64,000 nucleotides of DNA from assembly GCF_029542205.1 (NCBI RefSeq), contig NZ_CP113783.1, positions 4,021,001 to 4,085,000 on the forward strand, in the 5' to 3' direction. This document shows, one piece after another, positions 1 to 9,294 of the stretch. This DNA comes from Pseudoxanthomonas sp. SE1. Its GTDB lineage: Bacteria; Pseudomonadota; Gammaproteobacteria; Xanthomonadales; Xanthomonadaceae. Made by a program: the position numbers and the translations under genes. Within the stretch, counting starts at the first letter, position 1, and each line of letters opens with the position of its first letter. The notes beneath the pieces are model-generated. The model was not told where the DNA came from and made no database searches. It saw nothing but the letters and a program-made list of their open reading frames with translations.

Positions 1-414
<414 letters not shown>

Positions 415-415
415 G

Positions 416-877
416 GTGAGCACCGTCGTCATCCGCGATGCACGACATGACGATGCAGCGGAGCTGGCGCGGCTGTGCACGCTGCTCGCCTATCCGGTCG
501 ACAGCGCCGCGATGGCCGGACGGCTGGCCACCCTGCTGGCATCGCCCGCGCATGCCGTGATGGTCGCCGCCTCAGCAGACGACGACAGCGGCCTGATGGG
601 AATGGTGGCCGCGGAGTGGCGGCTGATGATCGAGTTCGGCGGGCGCGCCGAGATCACGGCATTGATCGTCGACCCGCGGGCGCGACGCCTCGGTCTGGCG
701 CGGGGCCTGGTGGATACGGCCTGCGACTGGATACGGGACCAGGGCGGCACGGACGTCTTCGTGCGCTCCAACATCCTGCGCCCGGAATCGCATGCGTTCT
801 ATCCGTCAGCCGGGTTCGCGCTGGCCAAGACCCAGCATGTCTACGTACGACGGCTGGCAAGAGCGGCAGGCGATTGA
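416..877 (+). CDS. GNAT family N-acetyltransferase
   Basis: A 153-residue protein of the GNAT fold. The start chosen is GTG 416, one base after the hemB stop; a longer frame from 386 would overlap hemB. The acetyl-CoA-binding region is visible as ITALIVDPRARRLGLARGLVD (strand 4, then a R-x-x-G-x-A-like pyrophosphate loop), and the C-terminal strand FYPSAGFALAKTQHVYV carries the usual FY-x-x-x-GF motif. The substrate cannot be told. Its position suggests an operon with hemB, but no haem-related role follows from the sequence. Confidence 0.85.
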   Translation: MSTVVIRDARHDDAAELARLCTLLAYPVDSAAMAGRLATLLASPAHAVMVAASADDDSGLMGMVAAEWRLMIEFGGRAEITALIVDPRARRLGLARGLVDTACDWIRDQGGTDVFVRSNILRPESHAFYPSAGFALAKTQHVYVRRLARAAGD

Positions 878-909
878 CCGGATGCTTCGCGGTATCGGCG
901 GGGCATGAA

Positions 910-937
910 AAAACGGGAGCCGTCCGGCTCCCGTTTT
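910..937 (-). terminator. Rho-independent terminator, possibly bidirectional
   Basis: A perfect 12-bp inverted repeat (AAAACGGGAGCC / GGCTCCCGTTTT) around a 4-base loop, 922-925. Read on the minus strand it ends in a run of six T, just downstream of the outer-membrane protein gene. Read on the plus strand it ends in four T and could also serve the hemB-GNAT unit. Confidence 0.85.
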
Positions 938-947
938 CGTCCAGCGC

Positions 948-1676
948 TCAGAAGCGCGCTTCGACACCCAGCATCACGGTGTCGGCACGGTTGAAGTCGC
1001 AGTCGAGGTCGTCGTCGCAGTCGTTGTAGGTGTAGTCGTCGGCGTAGACGAACGCGGTATAGCCGAGGCTGATGTTGAGGTGGCGATTGATGTCTACGCC
1101 GATGGCGATGCCGGCGTAGCCTCCGTCGGCGTCGAATTCCTCGTCGGCGCCGTCAACCTCGGCGTCGAAGTAGCCGCCGCGCACGGTGGCGAACCACGGG
1201 CTGTCGCCGAAGTTCATGCGTGCATTCGCGCCGATGGCCCTGTAGGTCGCCTTCGCGAACCGCCAGTCGCCATCGGTGGTCTCGTCCAGGCGGCCACCCG
1301 ACAGTTCCACGCCCACCTGCGCCCACGGACCCGCCTGCCAGCGGTAACCCGCGCTCACGGCGACGGCATCCTGTTCGACGTCTTCGTAGATCCAGCCCTG
1401 GCCGGCCTGCACCCCGACGAAGAAGCCGCCGTCTTCCTGCTCTTCCCGGACAGGCGCGGGCGAAACATGGGCTGGTGCCTGGTACGTCGGCGCAGGGGCC
1501 GGCGATGCGGGCTGAGGGGCGGCGGCCTGCGTTGCCGGCGTCACGGGCTGGGCGGCGGCGGGCTGGGGCGCCTCCTTCTTGCGGAAGGCTTCATAGGCTG
1601 GCGAGATGGACTGCGCCTGTGCGTGCACAGCGAACGCGGCCAGCACGAGTGGCAAGCAACGGAACAACGGCGTCAT
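948..1676 (-). CDS. Outer-membrane beta-barrel protein (OmpA/opacity-like barrel)
   Basis: A 242-residue predicted outer-membrane protein. The start is ATG 1676, with an AAAGGGA ribosome site upstream; the open frame extends further 5' but without protein-like content. Residues 1-21 form a signal peptide ending AVHAQAQ. They are followed by a ~60-residue Pro/Ala/Gln-rich linker and then a barrel with alternating hydrophobic strands ([40 protein letters not shown]) ending in a C-terminal aromatic (EARF). Acidic loops near the end ([15 protein letters not shown]) hold two cysteines. This resembles small 8-strand barrels of xanthomonads. Function unknown. Confidence 0.8.
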   Translation of the reverse strand: MTPLFRCLPLVLAAFAVHAQAQSISPAYEAFRKKEAPQPAAAQPVTPATQAAAPQPASPAPAPTYQAPAHVSPAPVREEQEDGGFFVGVQAGQGWIYEDVEQDAVAVSAGYRWQAGPWAQVGVELSGGRLDETTDGDWRFAKATYRAIGANARMNFGDSPWFATVRGGYFDAEVDGADEEFDADGGYAGIAIGVDINRHLNISLGYTAFVYADDYTYNDCDDDLDCDFNRADTVMLGVEARF

Positions 1677-1992
1677 GGTGTTTTCCCTTTCGGCAATGAT
1701 GGAAACCCCGCGTCCTTGCGGTACCGGCGGGGCGGATGGTGTGTCGCGGCGATCAGTACCGATGGGCACGCTTGTGCGGGCCTGTCTGCCGATCCGTTCC
1801 GGTCGGCAGCCGCGGCGGAGCAGCAGAGCACAAGGTGGACGGCGGTCGGACTCCCCAGCCCGGCCTGCCGGTTGCCCCGTTCCCTGGCGCGCCCCCTTCG
1901 GCGGCGGCACAGTGAGGCGCGTGGCGCCGTCTGTCAAGCCGGCACCGGCGCGCGTAGACTGCGGACAACGACTGGAGACGGGGATCCGCACC
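1677..1992. other. Intergenic region between divergent genes
   Basis: About 316 bases between the outer-membrane protein gene (minus) and aroE (plus). Open frames here lack protein-like composition. It should hold the divergent promoters, but I cannot point to a convincing -35/-10 pair. Confidence 0.5.
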
Positions 1993-2841
1993 ATGACCAA
2001 CCACCGCTACGCCGTCTTCGGCCATCCCGTCGCCCACTCGCTGTCGCCCCGCATCCATGCGGCGTTCGCGCGCCAGGTCGGCATCACGCTGGAGTACACC
2101 GCCATCGATGTCGCCGCGTACGACTTCGTCGCCGCGCTTGATCGCTTTGCAAGTGACGGGGGCGCGGGTGCCAACGTCACCCTGCCGTTGAAAGAAGCCG
2201 CCTTCGCGATCTGTGCGCAGACCTCCGAACGCGCACGGCGCGCCGGCGCGGTGAACACGCTGACCCGCAACGATGGCCAATGGCATGGCGACAACACCGA
2301 CGGTGCGGGGCTGGTGCGGGACCTGACCGGCCGCCATGGCCTGGACTTGCGCGCACGCCGTGCGTTGCTGCTGGGTGCCGGTGGCGCGGCGCGCGGCGTA
2401 GCGCCGGCATTGCTCGATGCGGGCATCAGCGAGCTGATCATCGTCAACCGCACGCCTGATCGCGCGGATGCGCTGGCGGACGCACTGGGCGAGCCGGAGC
2501 GTGCGCATTCGCGCTACTGGAACGACCTGCGCGACCTCGGCGACTTCTCGCTGATCGTCAACGCCACGTCCGCCTCGCGGCAGGACCAGGGCGAATTCAG
2601 CCTGCCCTTCCACCTCGCCACGCCACGCACGCTGGCGGTGGATCTCAATTACGGCGAAGCCGCGATTCCCTTCCTCGCGTGGGCGCGCGCCGCCGGCTGC
2701 CACGATGCCGTGGATGGATTGGGCATGCTGGTGGAACAGGCGGCCGAGGCATTCGAGCAATGGCACGGCGTGCGCCCGGAAACCGATGCGGTCTATGCCG
2801 CGCTGCGCGACAGGGACAAGGTGCTGGTGACGGCGGATTGA
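1993..2841 (+). CDS. aroE: Shikimate dehydrogenase (NADP+)
   Basis: A 282-residue AroE, which reduces 3-dehydroshikimate to shikimate in chorismate synthesis. The start is ATG 1993, giving [19 protein letters not shown], where SLSP is the shikimate-binding serine motif. [10 protein letters not shown] holds the catalytic lysine and NTDGAG the catalytic aspartate. The Rossmann glycine motif GAGGAARG is followed by the NADP-specifying NRT. The closing motif [19 protein letters not shown] contains the substrate-contacting glutamine. Length matches the family. The longer open frame starting at 1606 overlaps the divergent gene and is not used. Confidence 0.97.
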   Translation: MTNHRYAVFGHPVAHSLSPRIHAAFARQVGITLEYTAIDVAAYDFVAALDRFASDGGAGANVTLPLKEAAFAICAQTSERARRAGAVNTLTRNDGQWHGDNTDGAGLVRDLTGRHGLDLRARRALLLGAGGAARGVAPALLDAGISELIIVNRTPDRADALADALGEPERAHSRYWNDLRDLGDFSLIVNATSASRQDQGEFSLPFHLATPRTLAVDLNYGEAAIPFLAWARAAGCHDAVDGLGMLVEQAAEAFEQWHGVRPETDAVYAALRDRDKVLVTAD

Positions 2842-2900
2842 CCCGCCGCGCATTCGCGCGGCGGACACAGAATCGACAACAAGAAGCAGGGACGGCAGGG

Positions 2901-3299
2901 ATGCAACCGGATTTTTCAGACATCAGCTTCAACAAGGACCGCCAGCGCAACGGCGCGGCACTGCAGGCGGCACAGGGATTGCGGTTGCTGCCGGTCGCCA
3001 TCGTATTCAACGTAGCCGCCCTCGTCCTCGGGTTCGGCGCGGATGCGTCGTCGCTGCTGGGCATCGTGGCGACCTTGCTGACCGTCGCCGGCTTCGCGTT
3101 CGGCGCGTACGGCACCTATCTGTGCATGGACGGTTTCGGTTGGGCCGGCTATATCAACATCCTGATCGTGGCATCGCTGCTGATACCCTACGTCAAGATC
3201 ATCACCCTCGTGGTCGTGTTCGCAAAGACCGTGGACATGATGCGGACCGCCGGCTATCGATTCACGCTGACCGGAAAAATCGTCAGGCAGGAACGTTGA
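2901..3299 (+). CDS. Small integral membrane protein, unknown function
   Basis: A 132-residue protein, not recognised as a named family. The start is ATG 2901 with AGGGA just upstream. After a polar N-terminus of ~25 residues there are three or four hydrophobic segments (about 29-47, 50-72, 80-98 and 100-112) and a basic tail (TGKIVRQER). It lies 59 bases after aroE on the same strand and may be co-transcribed with it and with the next small membrane gene. Confidence 0.65.
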   Translation: MQPDFSDISFNKDRQRNGAALQAAQGLRLLPVAIVFNVAALVLGFGADASSLLGIVATLLTVAGFAFGAYGTYLCMDGFGWAGYINILIVASLLIPYVKIITLVVVFAKTVDMMRTAGYRFTLTGKIVRQER

Positions 3300-3372
3300 G
3301 TCCCGCGATCATCGATCCGGAACTCGCCCAGCGGATCGAAACGCTCCCTCGCCCTGACACAGGAAAACATGC

Positions 3373-3723
3373 ATGGACGGATTCCTCACCCAACTGCTGA
3401 CGATGCTCGGCTACCAGCTGCCCGAGCTGCTGGCCTGCGTGGCGGGCGTCGCCATGCTGGCGATGTGGGTGCCGGCAGCGCCCGGCCGCAAGCTGGCGTT
3501 GGCGGGCACGTCGGTGATGCTGCTGACCACGCTGCTGCGGGGTGTGATGAGCGTCTGGCACGCATGGCTGATCAACAGCAACACCGACAGTTATTCATCG
3601 TTGAGCGGGATGATGTCCCTGTTCGGCGCGTTCGGCATGCTGCTGGGCGTGGTGTCCGCTGTCGGACTGGTGCTGCTGGTCTGGGGCGCCTGCAAGGCCA
3701 TGCAGGCGACGCGGGCGGCCTAG
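3373..3723 (+). CDS. Small integral membrane protein, unknown function
   Basis: A 116-residue, mostly hydrophobic protein with about three membrane segments (10-33, 40-66 and 82-108). The start ATG 3373 follows AGGAAAAC. No family recognised. It sits 73 bases after the previous small membrane protein on the same strand, so the two may form a pair. Confidence 0.6.
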   Translation: MDGFLTQLLTMLGYQLPELLACVAGVAMLAMWVPAAPGRKLALAGTSVMLLTTLLRGVMSVWHAWLINSNTDSYSSLSGMMSLFGAFGMLLGVVSAVGLVLLVWGACKAMQATRAA

Positions 3724-3802
3724 GCGATATCCGCATAGGCGTTGCCGAAAACGGAATACGACCGCGATGCTCGGCCACGCGCCGCCGGGCTAGCATCGCA
3801 GG

Positions 3803-4585
3803 ATGAAACGCCTTCTCCTGCTGACCCTGCTCTTCCTCGCAGGCCTCGCCTGCCTGGCTCCCTCCGCCTTCGCGCAGGGCCAGTTCAAGGTGCTGGTCGT
3901 CGCGATTCCCAACCGCTATCACCACGACTATGCCGTGGTCGCCAAGCCGCAGTTCGAACGCATGGCGCAGCGGCATGCGTTCGACCTCACATGGTCGTGG
4001 AACAGCACGCCGTTCGATGGCGATCTTTCGGCCTATGCCGCCATCGTGCTGCTCAACACGCCCGGTGATGAGCTGAAGGGCCCGCAGCGCGAAAGGCTGG
4101 CGTCCTACGTGCGCGCCGGCGGCGGCGTGGTGGCGGTGCACCGCGCGCTGATCTTCAACCCGCCTGGCGAGTGGCCCTGGTTCGAACGGCTGATCGGACG
4201 CACGTTCCGCATCCATCCGATGGTGCAGACCGCCACCGTGCGCGTGGAAGACCCTGCGTTTCCCGCCACCTCCGGCCTGCCGGCGCAGTGGATCTGGACG
4301 GACGAATGGTACGAGTTCAATGCCCCGGTCACGCGCGGCCTGCGGACCGTGCTGAGCGTGGATGAATCCACCTACGATCCTTCCCGCATCTGGCCGGGCC
4401 AGACCGCGCACGGCATGGGGAAAGAACACCCTGTCGCGTGGTACCACCTCTACGACGGTGGCCGCATCTTCGTCACCGCGCTCGGCCATACTCCCGCGCT
4501 CTACGACGATCCGCTCTACCTCGCGCACCTGTACGGCGGCATCTGGTGGGCCGCGACCGGCCTGGGCATCGACGAACCGCGTTGA
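3803..4585 (+). CDS. Secreted ThuA-like domain protein
   Basis: A 260-residue protein with a signal peptide (MKRLLLLTLLFLAGLACLAPSA, cleavage after about residue 24) and one ThuA-like, glutamine-amidotransferase-like domain. Support comes from FKVLVVAI, the GDELKGPQRERLASYVRAGGG helix-turn, VVAVHRALI, the WTDEWYEF segment, MGKEHPVAWYH and the end GGRIFVTALGHTPALYDDP...GGIWWAATG. This fold occurs in secreted proteins linked to sugar metabolism, but the enzymatic role is not established. It runs convergently into the next gene with a 6-base gap. Confidence 0.8.
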   Translation: MKRLLLLTLLFLAGLACLAPSAFAQGQFKVLVVAIPNRYHHDYAVVAKPQFERMAQRHAFDLTWSWNSTPFDGDLSAYAAIVLLNTPGDELKGPQRERLASYVRAGGGVVAVHRALIFNPPGEWPWFERLIGRTFRIHPMVQTATVRVEDPAFPATSGLPAQWIWTDEWYEFNAPVTRGLRTVLSVDESTYDPSRIWPGQTAHGMGKEHPVAWYHLYDGGRIFVTALGHTPALYDDPLYLAHLYGGIWWAATGLGIDEPR

Positions 4586-4591
4586 TCCGCG

Positions 4592-5626
4592 TCAGCGCAC
4601 GGCAGGTCCGGCGCAGAGCTGCAGCCGTGAACACAGGAACGCCACCTGCGCGTCCTGTGTCTCCGGGCCTTCGTAAGGCAACACCGTCCAGCGCTCGCGG
4701 GCCTGCATCGCCTCGCCGGGTGCAAGCGTGCGAAAGGCGGCGTGCACCTCCATCTCCAGCAAGCCGGCCTGCACGTCGGCGGCGTTGTCGAGATAGAGCT
4801 CGACCTGCCCATGCTCCGGATGGATCGCGGCACGTGGCAGGTGATCGAAGCGGATCACGAACACCTGCCCATGCGCGAAGCCGGCCATCCAGCCTGCGGA
4901 TGGCTGAAGGAATACCTTGCCACGGCGCATCTCCATCTCCTGCGGCATGGGCAGGAACGAGAACACGCCCCCTTCGATCATCCAGGCAGAGGTAGCTCCC
5001 TCCGCGGCCTCCACCCGCACGTCACGCGCACTGGCAACGGGTACGTAGACGCGCGTGGCCGCCGAGGTGCGGGTGTTGAACCACAGGTCGCGCGCGACCG
5101 GGCGGTCGCGGATGTTGCGCGCGGTCGCCGTCACGATGACGGTGGACGGATCCGCCGGATCGAACGCGAACGCTTTCAACAGCCGCACGCCGGTGACCGG
5201 GCTGTCGATGCCCTCCAGCACCAGCCGTTCGGGCGAACGCGCGACCACGCGGGTCTCGGCGAAAGCCAGGTAAGGGTCGGGCGGCCACACGGCCTTCGAA
5301 GCGCGACGCGCAGGATTCACGCGCTGGTCGGACCACCAGCCGCTCTGCGGTCCCAGCCATATGTCGTGACCGAGATAGCCGATGTCATCCGCATCGGGCG
5401 ATACGGCCGGCGATGGTTGCGAGGCGACGGGATCGCCGACCTTGATCAGGTTGGGCCGATCCACCAGCCCGAACCGCAACACACGCCCACCCAGGGCGGG
5501 CGTAACGTCGAGCACCACATCGCCGGACTGCAGGCGGACGCGCTCCACCTCCGTGGACGGCCGCGCCGTCGCGCCCTGCGGGCACAGGGCCGTCAGGAGC
5601 AGCAGGAATGCGGCGGCCGAGCGCAT
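4592..5626 (-). CDS. Secreted DUF4380-like protein
   Basis: 344 residues with a signal peptide (MRSAAAFLLLLTALCPQGATA). The start chosen is ATG 5626; a GTG at 5635 overlaps the stop codon of the DUF58 gene by one base and is the alternative. The body starts with DVVLDVTPALGGRVLRF, a pattern of mutarotase-like beta-sandwich proteins, and has GHDIWLGPQSGWW and a C-terminal ERWTVLPYEGP. I assign it tentatively to DUF4380. Its start touches the end of the DUF58 gene, so it is probably the last gene of the MoxR/DUF58 operon. Confidence 0.65.
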   Translation of the reverse strand: MRSAAAFLLLLTALCPQGATARPSTEVERVRLQSGDVVLDVTPALGGRVLRFGLVDRPNLIKVGDPVASQPSPAVSPDADDIGYLGHDIWLGPQSGWWSDQRVNPARRASKAVWPPDPYLAFAETRVVARSPERLVLEGIDSPVTGVRLLKAFAFDPADPSTVIVTATARNIRDRPVARDLWFNTRTSAATRVYVPVASARDVRVEAAEGATSAWMIEGGVFSFLPMPQEMEMRRGKVFLQPSAGWMAGFAHGQVFVIRFDHLPRAAIHPEHGQVELYLDNAADVQAGLLEMEVHAAFRTLAPGEAMQARERWTVLPYEGPETQDAQVAFLCSRLQLCAGPAVR

Positions 5627-5634
5627 GCGCGCCA

Positions 5635-6933
5635 CTAGAGCACGCCGTCCCGCTTCACCGCCAGGTAACGCTCCACCAATGCACCGGGCAGTTCGTCGCT
5701 GGAAACGTCGAGCACCATCACCCGGTGGCTGCGGAGCGCATCGTGCGCGGCCGTGCGCTGCTCCAGATAGCGCGCCACCGCGCCGGCATGGATGGCACCG
5801 TGCAGGTCGCGGACTTCGCCATCGAGCGCCTCATCCAGCGAGGTCTCGCGCAGGCTGGCCACGCAGACCAGGTGACGGCGCTGCAACAGGCGCACGGCGG
5901 CCAGCAGGTCTTCGATGTCTTCGTCACGGACGTTGGTGACCAGCATCACCAGCGAACGCCGGCGCTGCCGCAGGCTCAGCTCGGTGGCCGCTGCCAGGTA
6001 GTCCGTGGCCACCGCGCGCGGCTGCAGGTCGTAGCTGGCGCGCAGCAGCGTGTCGATGGCGGCCATCCCGCGCTGCGGCGCCACCCAGCGGCTGTCGCCA
6101 CCTGCCGCGAGCAGGCCCACGCCATCGCCCTGGCGCAATGCCAGGTACGACACCACCAGCGCGGCATTGAGTACGTGGTCGAAATGCCCCAGCGCATCCT
6201 CGCGCGCCATCATCCGGCGACCGGTATCGATCAGCATGACCAGTTGCTGGTTCTTCTCATCCTGGTATTCGCGCGAGATCAGCTTGCGCGAGCGCGCCGT
6301 CGCCTTCCAGTCGACCTGGCGCAGGCTGTCGCCCACGCGGTACTCGCGCATCTGGTTGAAGTCGGTGCCTTCGCCGCGTCGCCGCTTGAGGTGTGCGCCC
6401 ACCAGGCGCGAGGCCTGTTCGGCACTGAACAGCGCGAAACGCGTCAGCGGTGCGAAGTTGGGATACACGCGCACGCGTTGCGGCGCGCCCGCCACGCGCG
6501 ACTGCCGCCACAGTCCCAGCGCGGAACGCAGGCGCAGCTGCACACCCTCGAACGCGGCATCGCCGCGCGCACTGGGCCGCAACCGGTAGGTGATGCGGGT
6601 CGCCGACATCGGGGCGAGCGCGAGCCGCCGCGGCATGCCGGACGACGGCCAGCCGCCCGGATACAGGTCGAACACATCCAGCCGTTGCCGCACCCGTGAT
6701 TCGAAGCACAGGGCGACGTCGCGCTCGATGCCCAGTGGCAGGGCCTCGGGCACCTCGCGCACCACCTCAGGGAGCGGGCGCGCGCGCAGCCGCCATGCAT
6801 CCAGCGCTGCAAGCACCAGCAGCCCCGCGCCGACCGCCTGCCACTGCCACAACGGCCAGCCGAGGAACGGCACGGCCAGGCCGGCAAGGCCCCAGCAGGC
6901 AATCAGCAGGATCAGCAGCGGCGCCGGCCTCAT
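5635..6933 (-). CDS. DUF58 domain protein (MoxR-associated, vWA-like)
   Basis: 432 residues. The start is ATG 6933 (MRPAPLLILL); the extra 16 residues upstream come from an intergenic repeat and are rejected. Two membrane segments lie at the N-terminus (about 4-22 and 26-43). The DUF58 core is GEGTDFNQMREYRVGDSLRQVDWKATARSRKL, near residues 205-236, followed by a vWA-like LVMLIDTGRRMM (a DxGxxM metal-site pattern) and LVMLVTNVRDED. DUF58 proteins are regular partners of MoxR AAA+ ATPases, which lies directly upstream here. The family is linked to envelope and stress functions, but its biochemical role is uncertain. Confidence 0.9.
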   Translation of the reverse strand: MRPAPLLILLIACWGLAGLAVPFLGWPLWQWQAVGAGLLVLAALDAWRLRARPLPEVVREVPEALPLGIERDVALCFESRVRQRLDVFDLYPGGWPSSGMPRRLALAPMSATRITYRLRPSARGDAAFEGVQLRLRSALGLWRQSRVAGAPQRVRVYPNFAPLTRFALFSAEQASRLVGAHLKRRRGEGTDFNQMREYRVGDSLRQVDWKATARSRKLISREYQDEKNQQLVMLIDTGRRMMAREDALGHFDHVLNAALVVSYLALRQGDGVGLLAAGGDSRWVAPQRGMAAIDTLLRASYDLQPRAVATDYLAAATELSLRQRRRSLVMLVTNVRDEDIEDLLAAVRLLQRRHLVCVASLRETSLDEALDGEVRDLHGAIHAGAVARYLEQRTAAHDALRSHRVMVLDVSSDELPGALVERYLAVKRDGVL

Positions 6934-6941
6934 TGTGGCGC

Positions 6942-7066
6942 TCCTTCCCCCGCCTGCGGGGGAAGGCTGGGATGGGGGCAATCGGAGACCGGATACGTCG
7001 GCAAACGATCAGGTTGATCGCTCTCCCCCACCCCGCCCCTCCCCGGCAGGCGGGGGAGGGAGCTGA
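6942..7066. repeat. Pair of inverted REP-like GC-rich hairpin repeats
   Basis: Two related elements lie in opposite orientation inside the operon gap: CCTTCCCCCGCCTGCGGGGGA at about 6945-6965 and CTCCCCGGCAGGCGGGGGAG at about 7041-7060. Each contains a Pro-Ser-Pro-Ala-Gly-Gly-like coding echo. They resemble the dispersed intergenic repeats of xanthomonads. The DUF58-MoxR gap (163 bp) is the only large gap within this operon, so the repeats may affect mRNA stability or partial termination. Confidence 0.65.
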
Positions 7067-7096
7067 TCGCGAGATAGGTCGGGGCCACGCGGACGA

Positions 7097-8098
7097 TCAT
7101 TTCCGCGGCGCGTCCACTTTCGCCAGCAGCGCGCGCAACGCGTCGTCAGGCGACTGCCCTTCGATCTGCAGTTCCGGCGCCAGCGTGATGCGGTGGCGCA
7201 GCGCCGGGCGGGCGATCTCGCGCACGTCGTCGGGGGTGACGAAATCGCGCCCCTGCAGGACGGCCTGCGCGCGTGCGGCGCGCACAAGCGCGATGCTGCC
7301 GCGCGGGCCCGCACCCAATGCGATGCCGGGCCACTTGCGGGTGGCGGCGACGATGCGCACGGCGTAGTCGATGACTTCCGGGTCCACGCGCACGGCGGCG
7401 GTTTCGCGCTGCATGGCGATGATGTCGTCCGCGCCGAGCACGCGTGCCACCTGCGAAAGATCGAAGTCGGAGGCAGTCCGGCCGGTGGTGATGGCATCGA
7501 CCATGCGCTTCTCGTCGTCCAGCGCCGGATAGTCGATCAGCACCTTCAGCAGGAAGCGGTCGAGCTGCGCTTCCGGCAACGGATAGGTGCCTTCCTGTTC
7601 GACCGGGTTCTGGGTGGCGAGCGTGATGAACGGCGGCGACAGCTCGAAGGATTTGCCTTCGATGGTCACCTGGCCTTCCTGCATCACCTCCAGCAACGCG
7701 GACTGGGTCTTGGCGGGCGCGCGGTTGATCTCGTCGGCGAGCAGGATGTTGGTGAACACCGGCCCGCGCCGGATCTTGAAGCTCTCCGTCTTCGGGTCGT
7801 AGACGGCGTGCCCGCTGACATCGCTGGGCATCAGGTCGGGAGTGAACTGCACGCGTCCGTAGGTCAGCTCCAGTGCCTGCGCGAGGGCCCGCACCAGCAG
7901 CGTCTTCCCGAGCCCCGGCACGCCTTCGATCAGGACGTGGCCGCCCGCCAGCAGGGCGATCAGGATCTGGTCGAGGACATCCGGCTGGCCGATGAACGCC
8001 TTGGACACTTCCTCGCGTACGGCATCGACGCGCTGGGACAGCGCGTTTTCCGGCATCGGCGGAAGCGCGGGCGGCGCGGCGGCGGTCTCGTCGTTCAT
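7097..8098 (-). CDS. MoxR-family AAA+ ATPase
   Basis: 333 residues. Walker A is GVPGLGKT (59-66) and Walker B is LLADEINRA (119-127). The sensor region is TLATQNPVEQEGTYPLPEAQLDRF, continuous with the typical MoxR arginine-containing lid, and the C-terminal lid domain includes GPRGSIALVRAARA and FVTPDDV. MoxR ATPases act as chaperone-like motors that mature or activate vWA-domain partners. Its start codon overlaps the stop of the DUF4350 gene (ATGA), and the DUF58 gene follows, so a MoxR-DUF58 partnership is expected. Confidence 0.93.
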   Translation of the reverse strand: MNDETAAAPPALPPMPENALSQRVDAVREEVSKAFIGQPDVLDQILIALLAGGHVLIEGVPGLGKTLLVRALAQALELTYGRVQFTPDLMPSDVSGHAVYDPKTESFKIRRGPVFTNILLADEINRAPAKTQSALLEVMQEGQVTIEGKSFELSPPFITLATQNPVEQEGTYPLPEAQLDRFLLKVLIDYPALDDEKRMVDAITTGRTASDFDLSQVARVLGADDIIAMQRETAAVRVDPEVIDYAVRIVAATRKWPGIALGAGPRGSIALVRAARAQAVLQGRDFVTPDDVREIARPALRHRITLAPELQIEGQSPDDALRALLAKVDAPRK

Positions 8099-9294
8099 AG
8101 GCGGTTTCTCAGTTGGATCAGCAGGGAAATGCGGTCACGGAATGCCTGCCTGTCGTGCGAGGCGGGCGCATTGAGGGCCACGCGGATGCGGTCGGCCGGA
8201 AGGCCGGTGCGCTCTGCGATGGCGGCGACCTGGGAATCGCCGGACAGCGCGGCGGCGACGGGATCGCGGCGGCGCAAGCGGGCGAGGAATGCCTGCCGGA
8301 CCGCTGCGTACAGCATTACCCCGCGACCGTAACGGTAGAGATGTTCGCCGCTCGCGCGCACGTGCTCCAGCAGCGAGCGGCGCTCGCCGGCCGGTGACGG
8401 CACCGATGGACCGAACCGCTGCATGCGCATCCACAACCAGGCGGCGAGCGCGAGCAGCAGCGGCGCCCACACCATCCAGCCGCGGACGAACAGGATGCGC
8501 CACAGCGACGGCATCTCGGCGGCATAGACCAGGTGCATGGTGCCGCGACCGTAGTTGGGCGCCAGCACCTGCCGCGCCAGCACGCGATGCGGACCGTCGC
8601 GCAGGCCGCCCTTCGGCGGTTCGTCCAGCGCACCGCGCGCGCGCGCGCGCGTTTCGGTATTGGCCATGAAATCGAAGTCGGCCAGTACATCCACGTGGCC
8701 ACGCCCCTGCGCCAGCCGCGCGTAGACATAGCCGTCCTGCAGGTTGCCCCAGGCGAGTTCCGGTTCCACGTCATCGAAGGCGAACCGGCGTCCCGCGCAG
8801 AACTCGACATGATGGTCTTCGCCTTCCACCTGGAAGGCTTCGCACTCGGGTTCCCCGTCCACCAGCCAGACCGACAGCAGGTCCAGCATGGCTGTCTGCG
8901 GCGCATCCGGCCCGGCCAGGTCTTCGCCCGGCGAGTAAAGCGGCGTGCGGACCAGGAGATGCCCGCCCGCCTCCACCCACGCCAGCAGGCGATCGGCCTC
9001 GGGCGGCGACAGCGCGCGCGGATCGTTGAACAGCAACAACGTGTCCTCGCGCGCCAGGGCGTTGTCATCCAGCAGCAGGCGCTGGCGCGCGTTGACCTTC
9101 ACGCCGTCGGCTTCCAGCGTCTTCGCCAGCGCGTACAGCGGGTTGTAGGCCGCTTCGCCATCCGGCGGAAGATGGAACGTCTTTTCGACACGGTGGAAGG
9201 TATGCCGGAACCACACGGCCAGCAGTGCCACCACCACGAACACGACCAGCAGGCCCACGCCCACCAGGCGACCATTGCGGCGCGCGGACGTCAT
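8095..9294 (-). CDS. DUF4350 domain membrane-anchored protein
   Basis: 399 residues. The start is ATG 9294, overlapping the previous stop (ATGA); a GTG at 9303 is an unlikely longer start. An N-terminal membrane anchor (about 12-28) is followed by a periplasmic GATase-like DUF4350 region: YNPLYALAKTLEADG, LLLFNDPRALSPPEADRLLAWVEAGGHLLVRTPL. A second membrane segment near residue 275 (WMVWAPLLLALAAWLWM) precedes a cytoplasmic tail with RSLLEHVRASGEHLYRYG. This matches the DUF4350 proteins found in MoxR operons. Gene order and tight coupling suggest it works at the membrane with the neighbouring proteins. Confidence 0.82.
   Translation of the reverse strand: MTSARRNGRLVGVGLLVVFVVVALLAVWFRHTFHRVEKTFHLPPDGEAAYNPLYALAKTLEADGVKVNARQRLLLDDNALAREDTLLLFNDPRALSPPEADRLLAWVEAGGHLLVRTPLYSPGEDLAGPDAPQTAMLDLLSVWLVDGEPECEAFQVEGEDHHVEFCAGRRFAFDDVEPELAWGNLQDGYVYARLAQGRGHVDVLADFDFMANTETRARARGALDEPPKGGLRDGPHRVLARQVLAPNYGRGTMHLVYAAEMPSLWRILFVRGWMVWAPLLLALAAWLWMRMQRFGPSVPSPAGERRSLLEHVRASGEHLYRYGRGVMLYAAVRQAFLARLRRRDPVAAALSGDSQVAAIAERTGLPADRIRVALNAPASHDRQAFRDRISLLIQLRNRL
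8634..8651. repeat. (CG)9 microsatellite inside the DUF4350 gene
   Basis: Nine consecutive CG dinucleotides that encode an Arg-Ala run on the minus strand. Slippage by one unit would shift the frame of the DUF4350 gene. Confidence 0.9.

Noticed and set aside
6934..6981. Longer DUF58 start (MPPSQPSPAGGG...)
   Set aside because: The extra residues are translated from a dispersed intergenic repeat; ATG 6933 begins a normal membrane-anchor sequence.
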